This document shows, in pieces, positions 1 to 7,403 of a DNA stretch of 11,837 nucleotides. Position numbers and translations under genes: made by a program. The stretch spans positions 1 to 11,837 of the forward strand of contig CAIQGU010000092.1 in the NCBI GenBank assembly GCA_903871435.1, given 5' to 3'. The notes under the pieces were generated by a model. That model was not told the origin of the DNA and made no database searches. It saw nothing but the letters and a program-made list of their open reading frames with translations. This DNA is from an uncultured Burkholderiales bacterium. GTDB lineage: Bacteria > Pseudomonadota > Gammaproteobacteria > Burkholderiales > Burkholderiaceae_F. How positions within the stretch are numbered: position 1 is the first letter of the stretch; each line of letters opens with the position of its first letter.

Positions 1-130
1 ACGGTGCGTGCCAGGCTGTGCGGTACGGCGTGCTGTACGGCCCACCCGCCAACCCGGCGCCCGGCGGGCGCAAGTGGTCGGTTTCCAGGCTCCGTCGGCC
101 TTTTTTGCAGCCCATACCCGGGCCTCCCCA

Positions 131-1543
131 ATGACCGTTCGCATTCATAACACCCTGTCGCGTCAACTCGAGCCCCTGGACCCTGCCGAACCGGTAGCGC
201 CCGGAGAACGGGGCCATGTTCGCCTGTACGTCTGCGGCATGACTACCTACGACCTCTGTCACCTGGGTCATGCGCGGCTGTTCCTGGCCTTTGACGTGGT
301 GCAAAAGTGGCTGCGCACGCGCGGCTACCGCGTCACCTATGTGCGCAACATCACCGATGTGGACGACAAGATCATCCGCCGCGCGCTCAAGGACGGCGAG
401 TCCATTGCGGCTGTCACCGAGCGCAACATCGCCTATATGCACGAGGACTTCGATGCCCTGGGCATGGCGCGGCCCGATCTGGAACCCCGGGCCACGCAGT
501 ACATCGCGCAGATGCTCGATCTGGTGGGGGCACTGGAGCGCAAGGGTCTGGCCTACCAGGCCGACGATGGCGACGTTGACTTTGCCGTGCGCAAGTTCCC
601 CGAATACGGCAAGCTTTCGGGCCGCTCCATCGATGAACTGCGCAGCGGCCAGCGTATCGATATCAACCAGGCCAAGCACGATCCGCTGGACTTCGTGCTG
701 TGGAAGCGTGCCAAGGAAGGCGAACCCCAATGGCCCTCGCCCTGGGGACCAGGCCGTCCGGGTTGGCACATCGAGTGCTCGGCAATGGCCGCGGCCACGC
801 TGGGGCCCAACTTCGACATCCACGGTGGCGGTCCCGACCTCGTCTTTCCGCACCACGAAAACGAAATCGCCCAGAGCGAAGGCGCCTATGGGGTGCCTCT
901 GGCGCGCCTGTGGATGCACTGCGGCGCGCTGCGCATGGGCGACGCCAAGATGTCCAAGTCGCTGGGCAACTTCCTCACCATCCGCGATGCGCTCAAGCGT
1001 CATCGTGCCGAGGCCCTGCGTTTTTTCCTGGTGCGCTCGCACTACCGCGGTCAGATCGCGTTCACCGAAGACCTGCTCGACGACGCGCTGGCCGGCCTCA
1101 CGCGCCTGTACACCGCGCTGCGCGGCTTTCCCGTCACCGAGGCGGCGGTGGACTGGGACGCGCCACCCGCGCAACGCTTTGCCGCGGCCATGGACGACGA
1201 CTTCAACACCGCCCTGGCCGTTGCCGAGCTCTTCGACCTTGCCAGTGAAGTCAACCGCAGCAAGTCGCCGCAGGCGGCCGAACAGTTGCGCGCCCTGGGT
1301 GGCCTGCTGGGCCTGCTGCAGCAGGATGCCGACGCCTTCCTGCAGGGCGGACCCCAGGCCACAACGGCCACGGGCGCGCCCGCCGGCCTCGAGGCCGAAC
1401 AGATTCAGGCATTGATCGACCAGCGGGCTGCCGCCAAGAAAGCCCGTGATTTTGCCCAGGCCGACCGCATCCGCGCCGAACTGACCGCGCAGGGCGTGGT
1501 GCTGGAAGACGGCCCCGCCGGTACCACCTGGCGTCGGGCGTGA
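131..1543 (+). CDS. cysS: Cysteinyl-tRNA synthetase
   Basis: This class I aminoacyl-tRNA synthetase charges tRNA-Cys with cysteine in the cytoplasm. The 470-residue product is close to the 461 residues of the E. coli enzyme. The HIGH-type signature reads HLGH at residues 44-47, and KMSKS is intact at 273-277. The zinc site is complete: C35, C216, H241 and E245 each sit exactly seven residues later than the E. coli ligands. The C-terminal helical part ends in the family's usual anticodon-binding tail (about 430-470). I chose ATG 131 because homology starts with [11 protein letters not shown]. The frame is open back to position 8, but that extra stretch is low-complexity and unlike the family. 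No clear Shine-Dalgarno precedes 131. The stop overlaps the GTG of the next gene, so the two are probably cotranscribed. Confidence 0.97.
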   Translation: MTVRIHNTLSRQLEPLDPAEPVAPGERGHVRLYVCGMTTYDLCHLGHARLFLAFDVVQKWLRTRGYRVTYVRNITDVDDKIIRRALKDGESIAAVTERNIAYMHEDFDALGMARPDLEPRATQYIAQMLDLVGALERKGLAYQADDGDVDFAVRKFPEYGKLSGRSIDELRSGQRIDINQAKHDPLDFVLWKRAKEGEPQWPSPWGPGRPGWHIECSAMAAATLGPNFDIHGGGPDLVFPHHENEIAQSEGAYGVPLARLWMHCGALRMGDAKMSKSLGNFLTIRDALKRHRAEALRFFLVRSHYRGQIAFTEDLLDDALAGLTRLYTALRGFPVTEAAVDWDAPPAQRFAAAMDDDFNTALAVAELFDLASEVNRSKSPQAAEQLRALGGLLGLLQQDADAFLQGGPQATTATGAPAGLEAEQIQALIDQRAAAKKARDFAQADRIRAELTAQGVVLEDGPAGTTWRRA

Positions 1544-2286
1544 GGGCCGGCGTGGCTGCAGCAGGCGCCGCATCGGCTCCACGGCGCGTGCGCCCGGCCC
1601 AAACCCCGACTGTCGTGGTGGCCTCGGCTGCTCCAGCCCCTGTGGTCGCACTGCCGCCCTTTTGGGCCAAGGCCAAGCGTCACTTGCGCGATGCCGATCC
1701 CACGCTGGCAGTGATCATTGCGCAGCATCCGCGGGTAAAGCTGGTCTCGCGGGGCGACGGTTTCACCACCCTGGCCCGCTCCATCGTGGGCCAGCAAATC
1801 TCCGTGAAAGCGGCCGATTCGGTGTGGAACCGGCTGCGCGAGCGTTGCCCGGATATTTCGCCCCAAGGACTGCTGCGGCGCCGCGTCACCACGCTGCGCG
1901 CCTGCGGGCTGTCCGAGCGCAAGGCCGAATACCTGCGCGATCTCGCCCGGCACTTTGCCGATGGCCATATCGACCTGGCGCACCTGGCCGGGCAGTCCGA
2001 CGCGGACATCATTGCCCGCCTGACCGACATCCGGGGCATAGGCCGCTGGACAGCGGAGATGTTTTTGATCTTTAATCTGCTCCGGCCGGATGTTTTCCCG
2101 GTTGATGATGTGGGTTTGCTCAAGGCGATCAGCCGCCATTACCTGGACGGCGAACCCACGGCGGGTCTGCTGCGCGGTGCCGGCCGGGAAAAAGTGCTGC
2201 AGATGGGCGAGGTCTGGGCGCCCTACCGCAGTGTTGCAACGTGGTACCTCTGGCGCAGTCTGGATCCCGTGCCCGTGGAATATTGA
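1540..2286 (+). CDS. DNA-3-methyladenine glycosylase II (AlkA-like, HhH-GPD)
   Basis: This is probably a base-excision repair glycosylase that removes alkylated purines such as 3-methyladenine from DNA. The helix-hairpin-helix is visible at residues 161-173 ([13 protein letters not shown]). The catalytic aspartate follows in FPVDDV, with D190 the best match to AlkA D238. SIVGQQIS at 81-88 is the usual start of the HhH-GPD core. Residues 1-38 are an Ala/Pro/Val-rich extension unlike the core, so the true start may lie further in. GTG 1540 is favoured because it overlaps the cysS stop in a GTGA arrangement typical of translational coupling. The product lacks the N-terminal beta domain of E. coli AlkA, as is common in shorter bacterial members. 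The exact substrate range cannot be read from sequence. Confidence 0.9.
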   Translation: MRAGVAAAGAASAPRRVRPAQTPTVVVASAAPAPVVALPPFWAKAKRHLRDADPTLAVIIAQHPRVKLVSRGDGFTTLARSIVGQQISVKAADSVWNRLRERCPDISPQGLLRRRVTTLRACGLSERKAEYLRDLARHFADGHIDLAHLAGQSDADIIARLTDIRGIGRWTAEMFLIFNLLRPDVFPVDDVGLLKAISRHYLDGEPTAGLLRGAGREKVLQMGEVWAPYRSVATWYLWRSLDPVPVEY

Positions 2287-2300
2287 AGGACCAAGGCCCC

Positions 2301-3281
2301 ATGGCTACTGGCAAAAATACCTATCTCGATTTCGAGCAACCCATCGCCGATCTGGAAAACAAGATCGAGGAACTGCGCTTCGTGCAGGACGACTCCGCGG
2401 TGGATATCTCCGAGGAGATCGCCCGCCTGCAGGTCAAGAGCCAGGGCCTGCTCAAAGACATCTACGCCAAGCTCACGCCCTGGCAGGTCTCGCAGCTGGC
2501 GCGCCATCCGCAGCGCCCCTACACGCTCGATTATGTCAACGAGATCTTCACGGATTTCCACGAACTGCACGGCGATCGCTCCTATTCCGATGACCTCTCC
2601 ATCGTTGGCGGCCTCGCGCGGTTCAATGGCCAGTCCGTGATAGTGCTGGGCCACCAGAAGGGCCGCGACACCAAGGAGCGTGCGCTGCGCAACTTTGGCA
2701 TGCCCAAGCCCGAGGGTTACCGCAAGGCGCTGCGCCTGATGAAGCTGGCCGAGAAGTTCCACCTGCCGCTGTTCACCTTCATCGACACGCCGGGCGCCTA
2801 TCCGGGTATCGATGCCGAGGAGCGCGGCCAGTCCGAGGCCATCGGCCACAACCTGTACGCCATGTCGCAACTGCAGGTGCCCATCATTTCCACGATCATC
2901 GGCGAGGGCGGCTCCGGTGGTGCGCTGGCCATTGCCGTGGGCGACATGGTGCTGATGCTGCAGTACTCCACGTACTCCGTGATCTCGCCCGAAGGCTGCG
3001 CCTCCATCCTGTGGAAGAGCGCCGACCGCGCCAGCGAAGCCGCCGATGCCCTGGCCCTGACGGCCAGCCGCCTCAAGACGCTGGGTTTGGTCGACCGCAT
3101 CGTCGCCGAACCCGTGGGCGGGGCGCACCGCGATCCCCCGCAGATGGCCGCGCTGCTCAAGCGCGCCCTTACCGACGCCCTGCGGCAGTTCCAGGGCACC
3201 AAGGTCAAGGATCTTCTGGCGGCCCGCCATACGCGCCTGATGGGCTATGGCAAGTTCAAGGAAACGTCCGCCGAGGCCTGA
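2301..3281 (+). CDS. accA: Acetyl-CoA carboxylase carboxyltransferase subunit alpha
   Basis: AccA pairs with AccD to transfer the carboxyl group from carboxybiotin on AccB to acetyl-CoA, making malonyl-CoA for fatty acid synthesis. At 326 residues it is near the usual length (E. coli 319). The crotonase-fold motifs are present: [20 protein letters not shown] from 161, the oxyanion glycines GEGGSGGA at 201-208, and [11 protein letters not shown] at 229-239. The N-terminal coiled segment (about 12-60) matches the family. ATG 2301 is preceded by AAGGA (2286-2290) and lies 14 nt after the glycosylase stop. The frame is open upstream to 2241, but that would run into the previous gene. The 3' end overlaps tilS. 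accA beside tilS is a common gene order in proteobacteria. Confidence 0.98.
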   Translation: MATGKNTYLDFEQPIADLENKIEELRFVQDDSAVDISEEIARLQVKSQGLLKDIYAKLTPWQVSQLARHPQRPYTLDYVNEIFTDFHELHGDRSYSDDLSIVGGLARFNGQSVIVLGHQKGRDTKERALRNFGMPKPEGYRKALRLMKLAEKFHLPLFTFIDTPGAYPGIDAEERGQSEAIGHNLYAMSQLQVPIISTIIGEGGSGGALAIAVGDMVLMLQYSTYSVISPEGCASILWKSADRASEAADALALTASRLKTLGLVDRIVAEPVGGAHRDPPQMAALLKRALTDALRQFQGTKVKDLLAARHTRLMGYGKFKETSAEA

Positions 3282-4665
3282 TCCGGCCGACAGCGCACTG
3301 CTGTCGGCGCTCGGGCGGGCCGTGGCGCACGCCCGGCCCGATCCCGCGGGGCTGCTCATCGCCTTCAGCGGTGGGCCCGATTCCACCGTATTGCTCGACC
3401 TGGCCTGCCGGCAACGTGACGCCGGTGTGCCCGGATTTGCGCAGCTTTTTGCGGCCCATGTGCACCATGGCCTGCAAGCCGACGCCGACGCCTGGGCCGT
3501 GCACTGCGCACGCGTGTGCGCACAGCGGGACATGTCCTGCGAGGTGCTGCACGTAACGGTGGACGCGCGCCGCGGCGTGGAGGACGGCGCACGCACGGCG
3601 CGCTACGGCGCCTTGATGCAGGCCGCCCGGCGCATGGGCGCGGGCGCCGTGCTCACCGCCCACCACGCCGACGACCGGCTGGAAACGTTTTTGCTGCAAT
3701 GGCTGCGCGGCGCCGGCCCGGCAGGACTGGCGGGCATCGCCGGGCAGCGCGACGTCGCGCCCGGTGCGTCCGTGCAAGTGCTGCGCCCGCTGCTGGGTTT
3801 TTTCCGCCGCGATGTGGACGAGTACCTGGCGCGCCATGCGCTCGAAGCCGTGCAGGACCCCAGCAACGCCGACCCGCGCTACGCCCGCAATGCGCTGCGC
3901 TTGCACGTGCTGCCGGCCCTGGCGCGTATTCGCAGCGGCTACGTCCGCTCGGCGGCGCGCTCGATCGAACTCGTCGCCGAAGCCGCCGAGGTGCTCGAGG
4001 AACTGGCCGAGGAGGGCCTGCAGGCGTGCACCGAGGACGCCCCCGAGGGCATGCTGCGCCTGGATTGCCTGGCCCTGCTGCCCGAGGCGCGCCGCGCCCT
4101 GGTGCTGCGGGCCTGGCTCGCCGCGCAGGGTGTCCAGGCGCCGTCGCGCGCGCGCCTGGGTGAGGCCCTGGCGCAGGCGCTGGGTGGTGGCGGCGATGGC
4201 CGCATGCTCATCCGCATCGGCCGGCGTGAACTGCGGCGCCACGGGCGACTGCTGTTCCTGCGCGTGCCCAGCGCCGCTACGCGCACGCGCGAGGTGCTGC
4301 GCTGGAGCGGTGAAACGGAACTCGCCGCGGGCGCCTGGGGCGGCGTGCTGCGCTTTGTGCCCGTCGAGGGCCCGGGTTTTGACCCGGCCTGGCTGCGCGA
4401 GCGCCCGCTGGAGCTGCGCGGCCGCACGGGCGGCGAGCGTCTCAAACCCCATGTGGCACGCCCCTCCCGGCGCCTCAAACACCTGTACCAGGAGGCCGGC
4501 GTGCCCGAGTTCGAGCGCGCCGCCCTGCCGCTTCTCTGGCGCGACGACCGGCTGATCTTCGTGGCGCGGGTCGGCGCCGATGCCCGGCTGCTCGAATCCG
4601 GTCCGGGCCGGGTCCGCATCGAATGGCAGGGTGAAACCCTGCTGCTGCCCGAGGAAGCCCGTTGA
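3247..4665 (+). CDS. tilS: tRNA(Ile)-lysidine synthase
   Basis: TilS attaches lysine to C34 of the CAU-anticodon tRNA-Ile with ATP, making lysidine so that the tRNA reads AUA. The PP-loop ATPase signature SGGPDS is at residues 41-46, followed by the family's HVHHGLQ and LTAHHADD elements. The central TilS substrate-binding domain and the C-terminal domain (RTGGERLKP near 393, then [17 protein letters not shown]) are both recognisable. The 472 residues fit the long proteobacterial form (E. coli 432). ATG 3247 overlaps accA by 35 nt with no clear Shine-Dalgarno. The next in-frame option, GTG 3322, would leave only about 15 residues before the PP-loop, so 3247 is preferred. It is probably translated by coupling to accA. 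Confidence 0.95.
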   Translation: MASSRKRPPRPDPADSALLSALGRAVAHARPDPAGLLIAFSGGPDSTVLLDLACRQRDAGVPGFAQLFAAHVHHGLQADADAWAVHCARVCAQRDMSCEVLHVTVDARRGVEDGARTARYGALMQAARRMGAGAVLTAHHADDRLETFLLQWLRGAGPAGLAGIAGQRDVAPGASVQVLRPLLGFFRRDVDEYLARHALEAVQDPSNADPRYARNALRLHVLPALARIRSGYVRSAARSIELVAEAAEVLEELAEEGLQACTEDAPEGMLRLDCLALLPEARRALVLRAWLAAQGVQAPSRARLGEALAQALGGGGDGRMLIRIGRRELRRHGRLLFLRVPSAATRTREVLRWSGETELAAGAWGGVLRFVPVEGPGFDPAWLRERPLELRGRTGGERLKPHVARPSRRLKHLYQEAGVPEFERAALPLLWRDDRLIFVARVGADARLLESGPGRVRIEWQGETLLLPEEAR

Positions 4666-4689
4666 TCGCCAGAGAGACCGGCGGCGCTT

Positions 4690-4695
4690 TATACT
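4690..4695 (+). promoter_or_regulatory. Possible -10 element upstream of lysC
   Basis: TATACT stands 87 nt before the lysC ATG in the 117-bp tilS-lysC spacer. No convincing -35 lies at the normal distance: TTGATC at 4662-4667 would need a 22-nt spacer. The deduced leader contains a small GC-rich hairpin (CCGGG 4741-4745 / CCCGG 4750-4754, loop CAAG). The gap itself suggests lysC may be transcribed separately from tilS, but the promoter is weakly supported. Confidence 0.3.
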
Positions 4696-4782
4696 CGACG
4701 GTTTTATCCGGCCCGAAGGCCAGTCCGCGGAGGCCCGGCCCCGGGCAAGCCCGGCCGCCACCGCAGAATCCACAGACACCCC

Positions 4783-6042
4783 ATGGCGCTCATCGTCCAC
4801 AAATACGGCGGCACGTCCGTCGGCAGCCCCGAGCGCATCCGCAATGTTGCGCGTCGCGTCGCCAAATGGCAGCGTGCCGGCCACAAGGTAGCCGTGGTGG
4901 TATCGGCCATGAGCGGCGAGACCAACCGCCTCATCGGCCTGGCCCGCGAAGTGCAAGCCGAGCCCGATGCGCGTGAACTCGATGTGGTGGCCTCGACCGG
5001 TGAGCAGGTCACCGTCGGCCTGCTGGCCATGGCCCTCAAGGCCATCGGCGTGAACGCCCGCAGCTACACCGGCCCGCAGGTGCGCGTACTCACCGACAGT
5101 GCCTTCACCAAGGCCCGCATCCTCACCATCGACGCCGAACGCCTGCACGCCGACCTGGACGCCGGCACCGTCGTCGTGGTAGCGGGCTTCCAGGGCGAGG
5201 ACCGCGACGGCAATATCACGACCCTGGGCCGTGGCGGTTCGGATACCTCTGCCGTGGCGCTGGCAGCCGCCCTAAAGGCCGAGGAATGCCTCATCTACAC
5301 CGACGTCGACGGCGTCTACACCACCGACCCGCGCATCGTTGCCGAGGCGCGCAGGCTGCACACCATCACCTTCGAGGAAATGCTGGAGATGGCCAGCCTG
5401 GGCTCCAAGGTGCTGCAGATCCGTTCGGTGGAATTTGCCGGCAAGTACCGGGTGCGACTGCGCGTGCTCTCCAGCCTCACGGACCCCGATATGCCGCTTG
5501 AAGAAGAAGCCGCATCCGGCACCCTCATCACTTTCGAGGAAGACCCTACCATGGAACAGGCCGCCATATCCGGCATTGCCTTCACCCGCGACGAGGCCAA
5601 GATCACCCTGTCGGCCGTGCCCGACCGCCCCGGCATGGCCTACCAGATCCTGGGCCCCATTGCCGACGCCAATATCGACGTCGACATGATCATCCAGAAC
5701 AACAGCGTGGGTGGCCTCACGGACTTCTCGTTCACGGTGAACCGCAGCGAGTACGCCAAGGCCATGGACGTGCTCAACGAGAAGGTCAAGGCGCACATCG
5801 GCGCCGGCAACGTGGTGGGCGACGCCCGCATCTGCAAGGTGTCCGTGGTCGGCATCGGCATGCGCTCGCACGTGGGCATTGCCAGCATCATGTTCCGCAC
5901 GCTGTCGGAGGAAGGCATCAACATCCAGATGATCTCCACCAGCGAGATCAAGATCTCCTGCATCGTCGAGGACAAGTACATGGAACTGGCCGTGAGCTCC
6001 CTGCACAAGGCTTTTGGCCTGGAGCAGGCGCCGGCGAAGTAG
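4783..6042 (+). CDS. lysC: Aspartate kinase (monofunctional, two ACT domains)
   Basis: Aspartokinase phosphorylates aspartate, the first step to lysine, threonine, methionine and diaminopimelate. The kinase domain shows KYGGTSV at residues 7-13, STGEQ at 71-75, TTLGRGGSDTSA at 146-157 and YTDVDGVYTTDP at 172-183. Two ACT domains follow (about 265-335 and 345-415), including QNNSVGG and ISTSEIKISC. These are the lysine/threonine feedback sites of this class. The length (419) fits the Bacillus, Corynebacterium and Pseudomonas type rather than the E. coli fusions. The ATG has no recognisable Shine-Dalgarno. An internal in-frame ATG (codon 257) has a good one, suggesting a second, regulatory product. 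It follows tilS after 117 bp and may have its own promoter. In betaproteobacteria the gene is often simply called ask. Confidence 0.96.
   Translation: MALIVHKYGGTSVGSPERIRNVARRVAKWQRAGHKVAVVVSAMSGETNRLIGLAREVQAEPDARELDVVASTGEQVTVGLLAMALKAIGVNARSYTGPQVRVLTDSAFTKARILTIDAERLHADLDAGTVVVVAGFQGEDRDGNITTLGRGGSDTSAVALAAALKAEECLIYTDVDGVYTTDPRIVAEARRLHTITFEEMLEMASLGSKVLQIRSVEFAGKYRVRLRVLSSLTDPDMPLEEEAASGTLITFEEDPTMEQAAISGIAFTRDEAKITLSAVPDRPGMAYQILGPIADANIDVDMIIQNNSVGGLTDFSFTVNRSEYAKAMDVLNEKVKAHIGAGNVVGDARICKVSVVGIGMRSHVGIASIMFRTLSEEGINIQMISTSEIKISCIVEDKYMELAVSSLHKAFGLEQAPAK
5536..5542 (+). promoter_or_regulatory. Internal ribosome binding site in lysC
   Basis: GAGGAAG lies 8 nt before the in-frame ATG at 5551 (Met257), at the hinge between the kinase and ACT domains. 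Initiation there would give a 163-residue protein made only of the ACT domains. This matches the beta subunit known from Corynebacterium, Bacillus and Pseudomonas aspartokinases. The sequence and its position are seen; use of the site is inferred from the family. Confidence 0.55.
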
Positions 6043-6070
6043 GGCAGAGTTTGGGGATTTCGCTCTTGCG

Positions 6071-6099
6071 TTGACCCGGATACGGGCAGGCTCTACACT
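6071..6099 (+). promoter_or_regulatory. Sigma70-type promoter for tRNA-Ser
   Basis: TTGACC (6071-6076) and TACACT (6094-6099) are separated by exactly 17 nt, in the gap after lysC. Each hexamer has five of six consensus bases. The predicted start near 6106 gives a leader of about 118 nt before the tRNA. It is the best-looking promoter in the window. Confidence 0.7.
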
Positions 6100-6134
6100 G
6101 CCGGGCCTTGTTGGAAAAGGGCGTAATGTTGTTG

Positions 6135-6200
6135 TGCCCCCCTGTGGGGCAAGACCTTTAACGGCGCTGCCTTTGGCGCCCCGGGACAGCAAAAGTCCCG
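6135..6200 (+). other. Three consecutive hairpins in the tRNA-Ser leader
   Basis: Three perfect stems follow one another. TGCCCC (6135-6140) pairs with GGGGCA (6146-6151), GGCGC (6163-6167) with GCGCC (6176-6180), and CGGGAC (6182-6187) with GTCCCG (6195-6200). None is followed by a run of T, so they are not typical intrinsic terminators. They could halt lysC readthrough inefficiently or guide 5' processing of the tRNA precursor. The role is unknown. Confidence 0.5.
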
Positions 6201-6223
6201 AATGTGACCGGCGAGAAAATCCC

Positions 6224-6317
6224 GGAGACGTGGCCGAGTGGTCGAAGGCACTCCCCTGCTAAGGGAGCATGCGGGCAAAAACTCGCATCGAGAGTTCGAA
6301 TCTCTCCGTCTCCGCCA
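6224..6317 (+). tRNA. tRNA-Ser (anticodon GCU)
   Basis: This is a complete class II tRNA of 94 nt. Acceptor strands GGAGACG (6224-6230) and CGTCTCC (6307-6313) pair perfectly, with discriminator G and an encoded CCA (6315-6317). The anticodon stem CTCCC/GGGAG encloses the loop CTGCTAA, giving anticodon GCT at 6258-6260, which reads AGC and AGU. A long variable arm (TGCG...CGCA) is typical of tRNA-Ser. The T arm is GAGAG-TTCGAAT-CTCTC. Confidence 0.97.
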
Positions 6318-6374
6318 GCCTTCGAATTTGCGACTACCGGCGCGGCCAGCCGTGGCTGCGCAGCAGCGAAGGCT
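6317..6374 (+). other. Large inverted repeat adjoining the tRNA 3' end
   Basis: AGCCTTCG (6317-6324) and CGAAGGCT (6367-6374) form an 8-bp perfect stem. A smaller CAGCC/GGCTG hairpin lies inside it (6347-6358). The outer stem starts at the last base of CCA. No T-run follows, so this is at best an unusual terminator or a 3'-processing structure. Confidence 0.4.
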
Positions 6375-6404
6375 GCCCGTTCATCGTGTGGATTTCACGG
6401 CCGT

Positions 6405-6842
6405 TCAGCGGCGCGTTGCGGATCGCTCAAGGTTCGACGCCCACCGCTGCAACATAGGCCGCCCACGCAGGAACGCGCGGTAGGCGCATTCCATGACCCA
6501 CGCGGCCCCCGGAAGGCGGCCGGCCAGTGCCAGCCAGCGCCAGCCGGGCAGGGCGCTCCACAGCGCCAGGAAGGCATTCGCGCCGCTCAGCAGTTGCCCG
6601 TCGCTCGTGCGTACGTGAAAGCGCGCCATGAGCTGTTCGCGCGTCGTCCCCGGCGGTAGTGGCTCTCCCGCGCTGCTGATGTCGGTGTAACACAGCGGTG
6701 TGTTAGATCGCAAACCGCGATAGACACCAATTTCCCGGCGGCACAAAGGGCAAGCGCCATCGTAGAGAACGGTCAGCGCTGCCGCCGGGGGAGCAGCGGG
6801 TGACGGCGGTTCGCTCGGTGGCACGATCACGGGTTGGTTCAT
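6405..6842 (-). CDS. DCC-family (DUF393) thiol-disulfide oxidoreductase-like protein
   Basis: This is a 145-residue member of the DCC family (DUF393), named after the conserved DxxCxxC signature seen here as YDGACPLC (D28, C31, C34). Further family features are the GANAFLALWSALPGWRWLA block (about 87-105) and a basic tail with YRAFLRGR. The family has a thioredoxin-like pattern and is annotated as putative thiol-disulfide oxidoreductase, but physiological substrates are not established. The N-terminal 20 residues are Pro/Ala-rich. I see no signal peptide or clear transmembrane segment, so it is probably cytoplasmic or membrane-associated. It starts 40 nt after the iron-sulfur protein gene on the same strand, so the two probably form a transcription unit. 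Confidence 0.88.
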   Translation of the reverse strand: MNQPVIVPPSEPPSPAAPPAAALTVLYDGACPLCRREIGVYRGLRSNTPLCYTDISSAGEPLPPGTTREQLMARFHVRTSDGQLLSGANAFLALWSALPGWRWLALAGRLPGAAWVMECAYRAFLRGRPMLQRWASNLERSATRR

Positions 6843-6882
6843 CGCGGTTGCACCCGTGGCCGTGCCGGGGAGAAGCGATGAC

Positions 6883-7191
6883 TTAGGCCTTCTTGGCCCA
6901 AGCGCTGCACCAGCCCGTGCTCATGACCAGCTTGCCGCCGTAAATCGGGCAGGGACCGCTGGCATCGCCGGCCTTGCCTTGGTACAGCGCGCAGGTTCCG
7001 CACTTCTGGCCAGCGGCATATTTCGTGTATTTCTTTGCGTTGGCGCGGGTCGCATCGGTGACATAGCCAAGCGCGACCGCCTGTGTGTCTTTCTCGCTTA
7101 CGGCGCCTTGCGCTTGCGCACGTGTGGCAATAGCGGTGCCGGACGCGGCCAACAGCATCAGGAAAACACGGCGTGGGACGGGACGATCCAT
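6883..7191 (-). CDS. High-potential iron-sulfur protein (HiPIP), exported
   Basis: This is a small periplasmic electron carrier with one [4Fe-4S] cluster, usually feeding terminal oxidases or photosynthetic reaction centres. The four cluster cysteines follow the HiPIP pattern: C64, C67, C81 and C95. They sit in KCGTCALYQG, GPCPIYGGKLV and STGWCSAW. The 102-residue precursor begins with a twin-arginine type leader (R7-R8 followed by a hydrophobic stretch and AQAQ, cleavage near residue 28). That fits Tat export of a folded cofactor protein. The start is supported by GGAG (7203-7200) 8 nt upstream. It is the first gene of a minus-strand pair with the DCC protein and faces a MerR-type regulator across an AT-rich spacer. 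No photosynthesis genes are in view, so a respiratory role is likelier. Confidence 0.93.
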   Translation of the reverse strand: MDRPVPRRVFLMLLAASGTAIATRAQAQGAVSEKDTQAVALGYVTDATRANAKKYTKYAAGQKCGTCALYQGKAGDASGPCPIYGGKLVMSTGWCSAWAKKA

Positions 7192-7314
7192 GAGGAGAAC
7201 TCCAGGTTAGGGTTTAAAAAAGCGTAGTCATCGTTGACAGCAGCACCGGCTCTACTCCACGGCTTTTGTTAGCGCATTCACTATCAAGGAGCATACAACA
7301 TATCGGTGCAAAAT

Positions 7315-7372
7315 GAGGTCAAAACGGATTTATTTGCAAATTTAACTTATAATCCGAGTCAAAAGGAGGTCA
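7315..7372 (+). promoter_or_regulatory. Repeated GAGGTCA/GAGTCA boxes (possible operator)
   Basis: GAGGTCAAAA (7315-7324), GAGTCAAAA (7356-7364) and GAGGTCA (7366-7372) are direct repeats whose starts are 41 and 10 nt apart, close to whole helical turns. They bracket a TATAAT element. An ATTTGCAAAT palindrome (7332-7341) lies between the first and second boxes. This would suit autoregulation by the MerR-type protein encoded just downstream. Binding is an inference. Confidence 0.4.
7348..7353 (+). promoter_or_regulatory. -10 element for the MerR-type regulator gene
   Basis: A perfect TATAAT lies 50 nt before the regulator's ATG, inside an AT-rich stretch that stands out from its GC-rich surroundings. 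No good -35 exists at 16-19 nt (CGGATT at 17 nt), so the promoter may depend on an activator or on altered DNA geometry. Confidence 0.5.
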
Positions 7373-7403
7373 TTTTTCCTCTTCTCAAAAGGAATGCCTG
7401 TTC

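Noticed and set aside
57..107. GC-rich hairpin (GCGCCC 57-62 / GGGCGC 66-71) and T6 run (102-107) as a terminator
   Set aside because: The T-run lies 30 nt beyond the hairpin and no stem sits directly before it; not a convincing intrinsic terminator.
8..130. In-frame extension of cysS upstream of ATG 131
   Set aside because: The extra 41 residues are Arg/Ala/Pro-rich, unlike the family, and homology begins precisely at MTVRIHNTL.
2223..3596. 457-codon open frame on the minus strand
   Set aside because: It is antisense to accA and early tilS, both solidly identified; the composition is that of a shadow frame.
4666..4782. Lysine riboswitch in the lysC leader
   Set aside because: The 117-nt spacer is too short for the L-box aptamer, and only one small hairpin is visible.
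3256..5148. 630-codon open frame on the minus strand
   Set aside because: It is antisense to tilS and lysC, rich in Gly, Gln, His and Arg as GC-rich shadow frames are, and has no recognisable motif.
5272..6192. 306-codon open frame on the minus strand
   Set aside because: It is antisense to the conserved ACT region of lysC and His/Asp/Val-rich without domain features.
6290..6330. Phage or island attachment site at the tRNA-Ser 3' end
   Set aside because: TTCGAAT recurs at 6321-6327, but no longer copy of the tRNA end and no integrase is found in the window.
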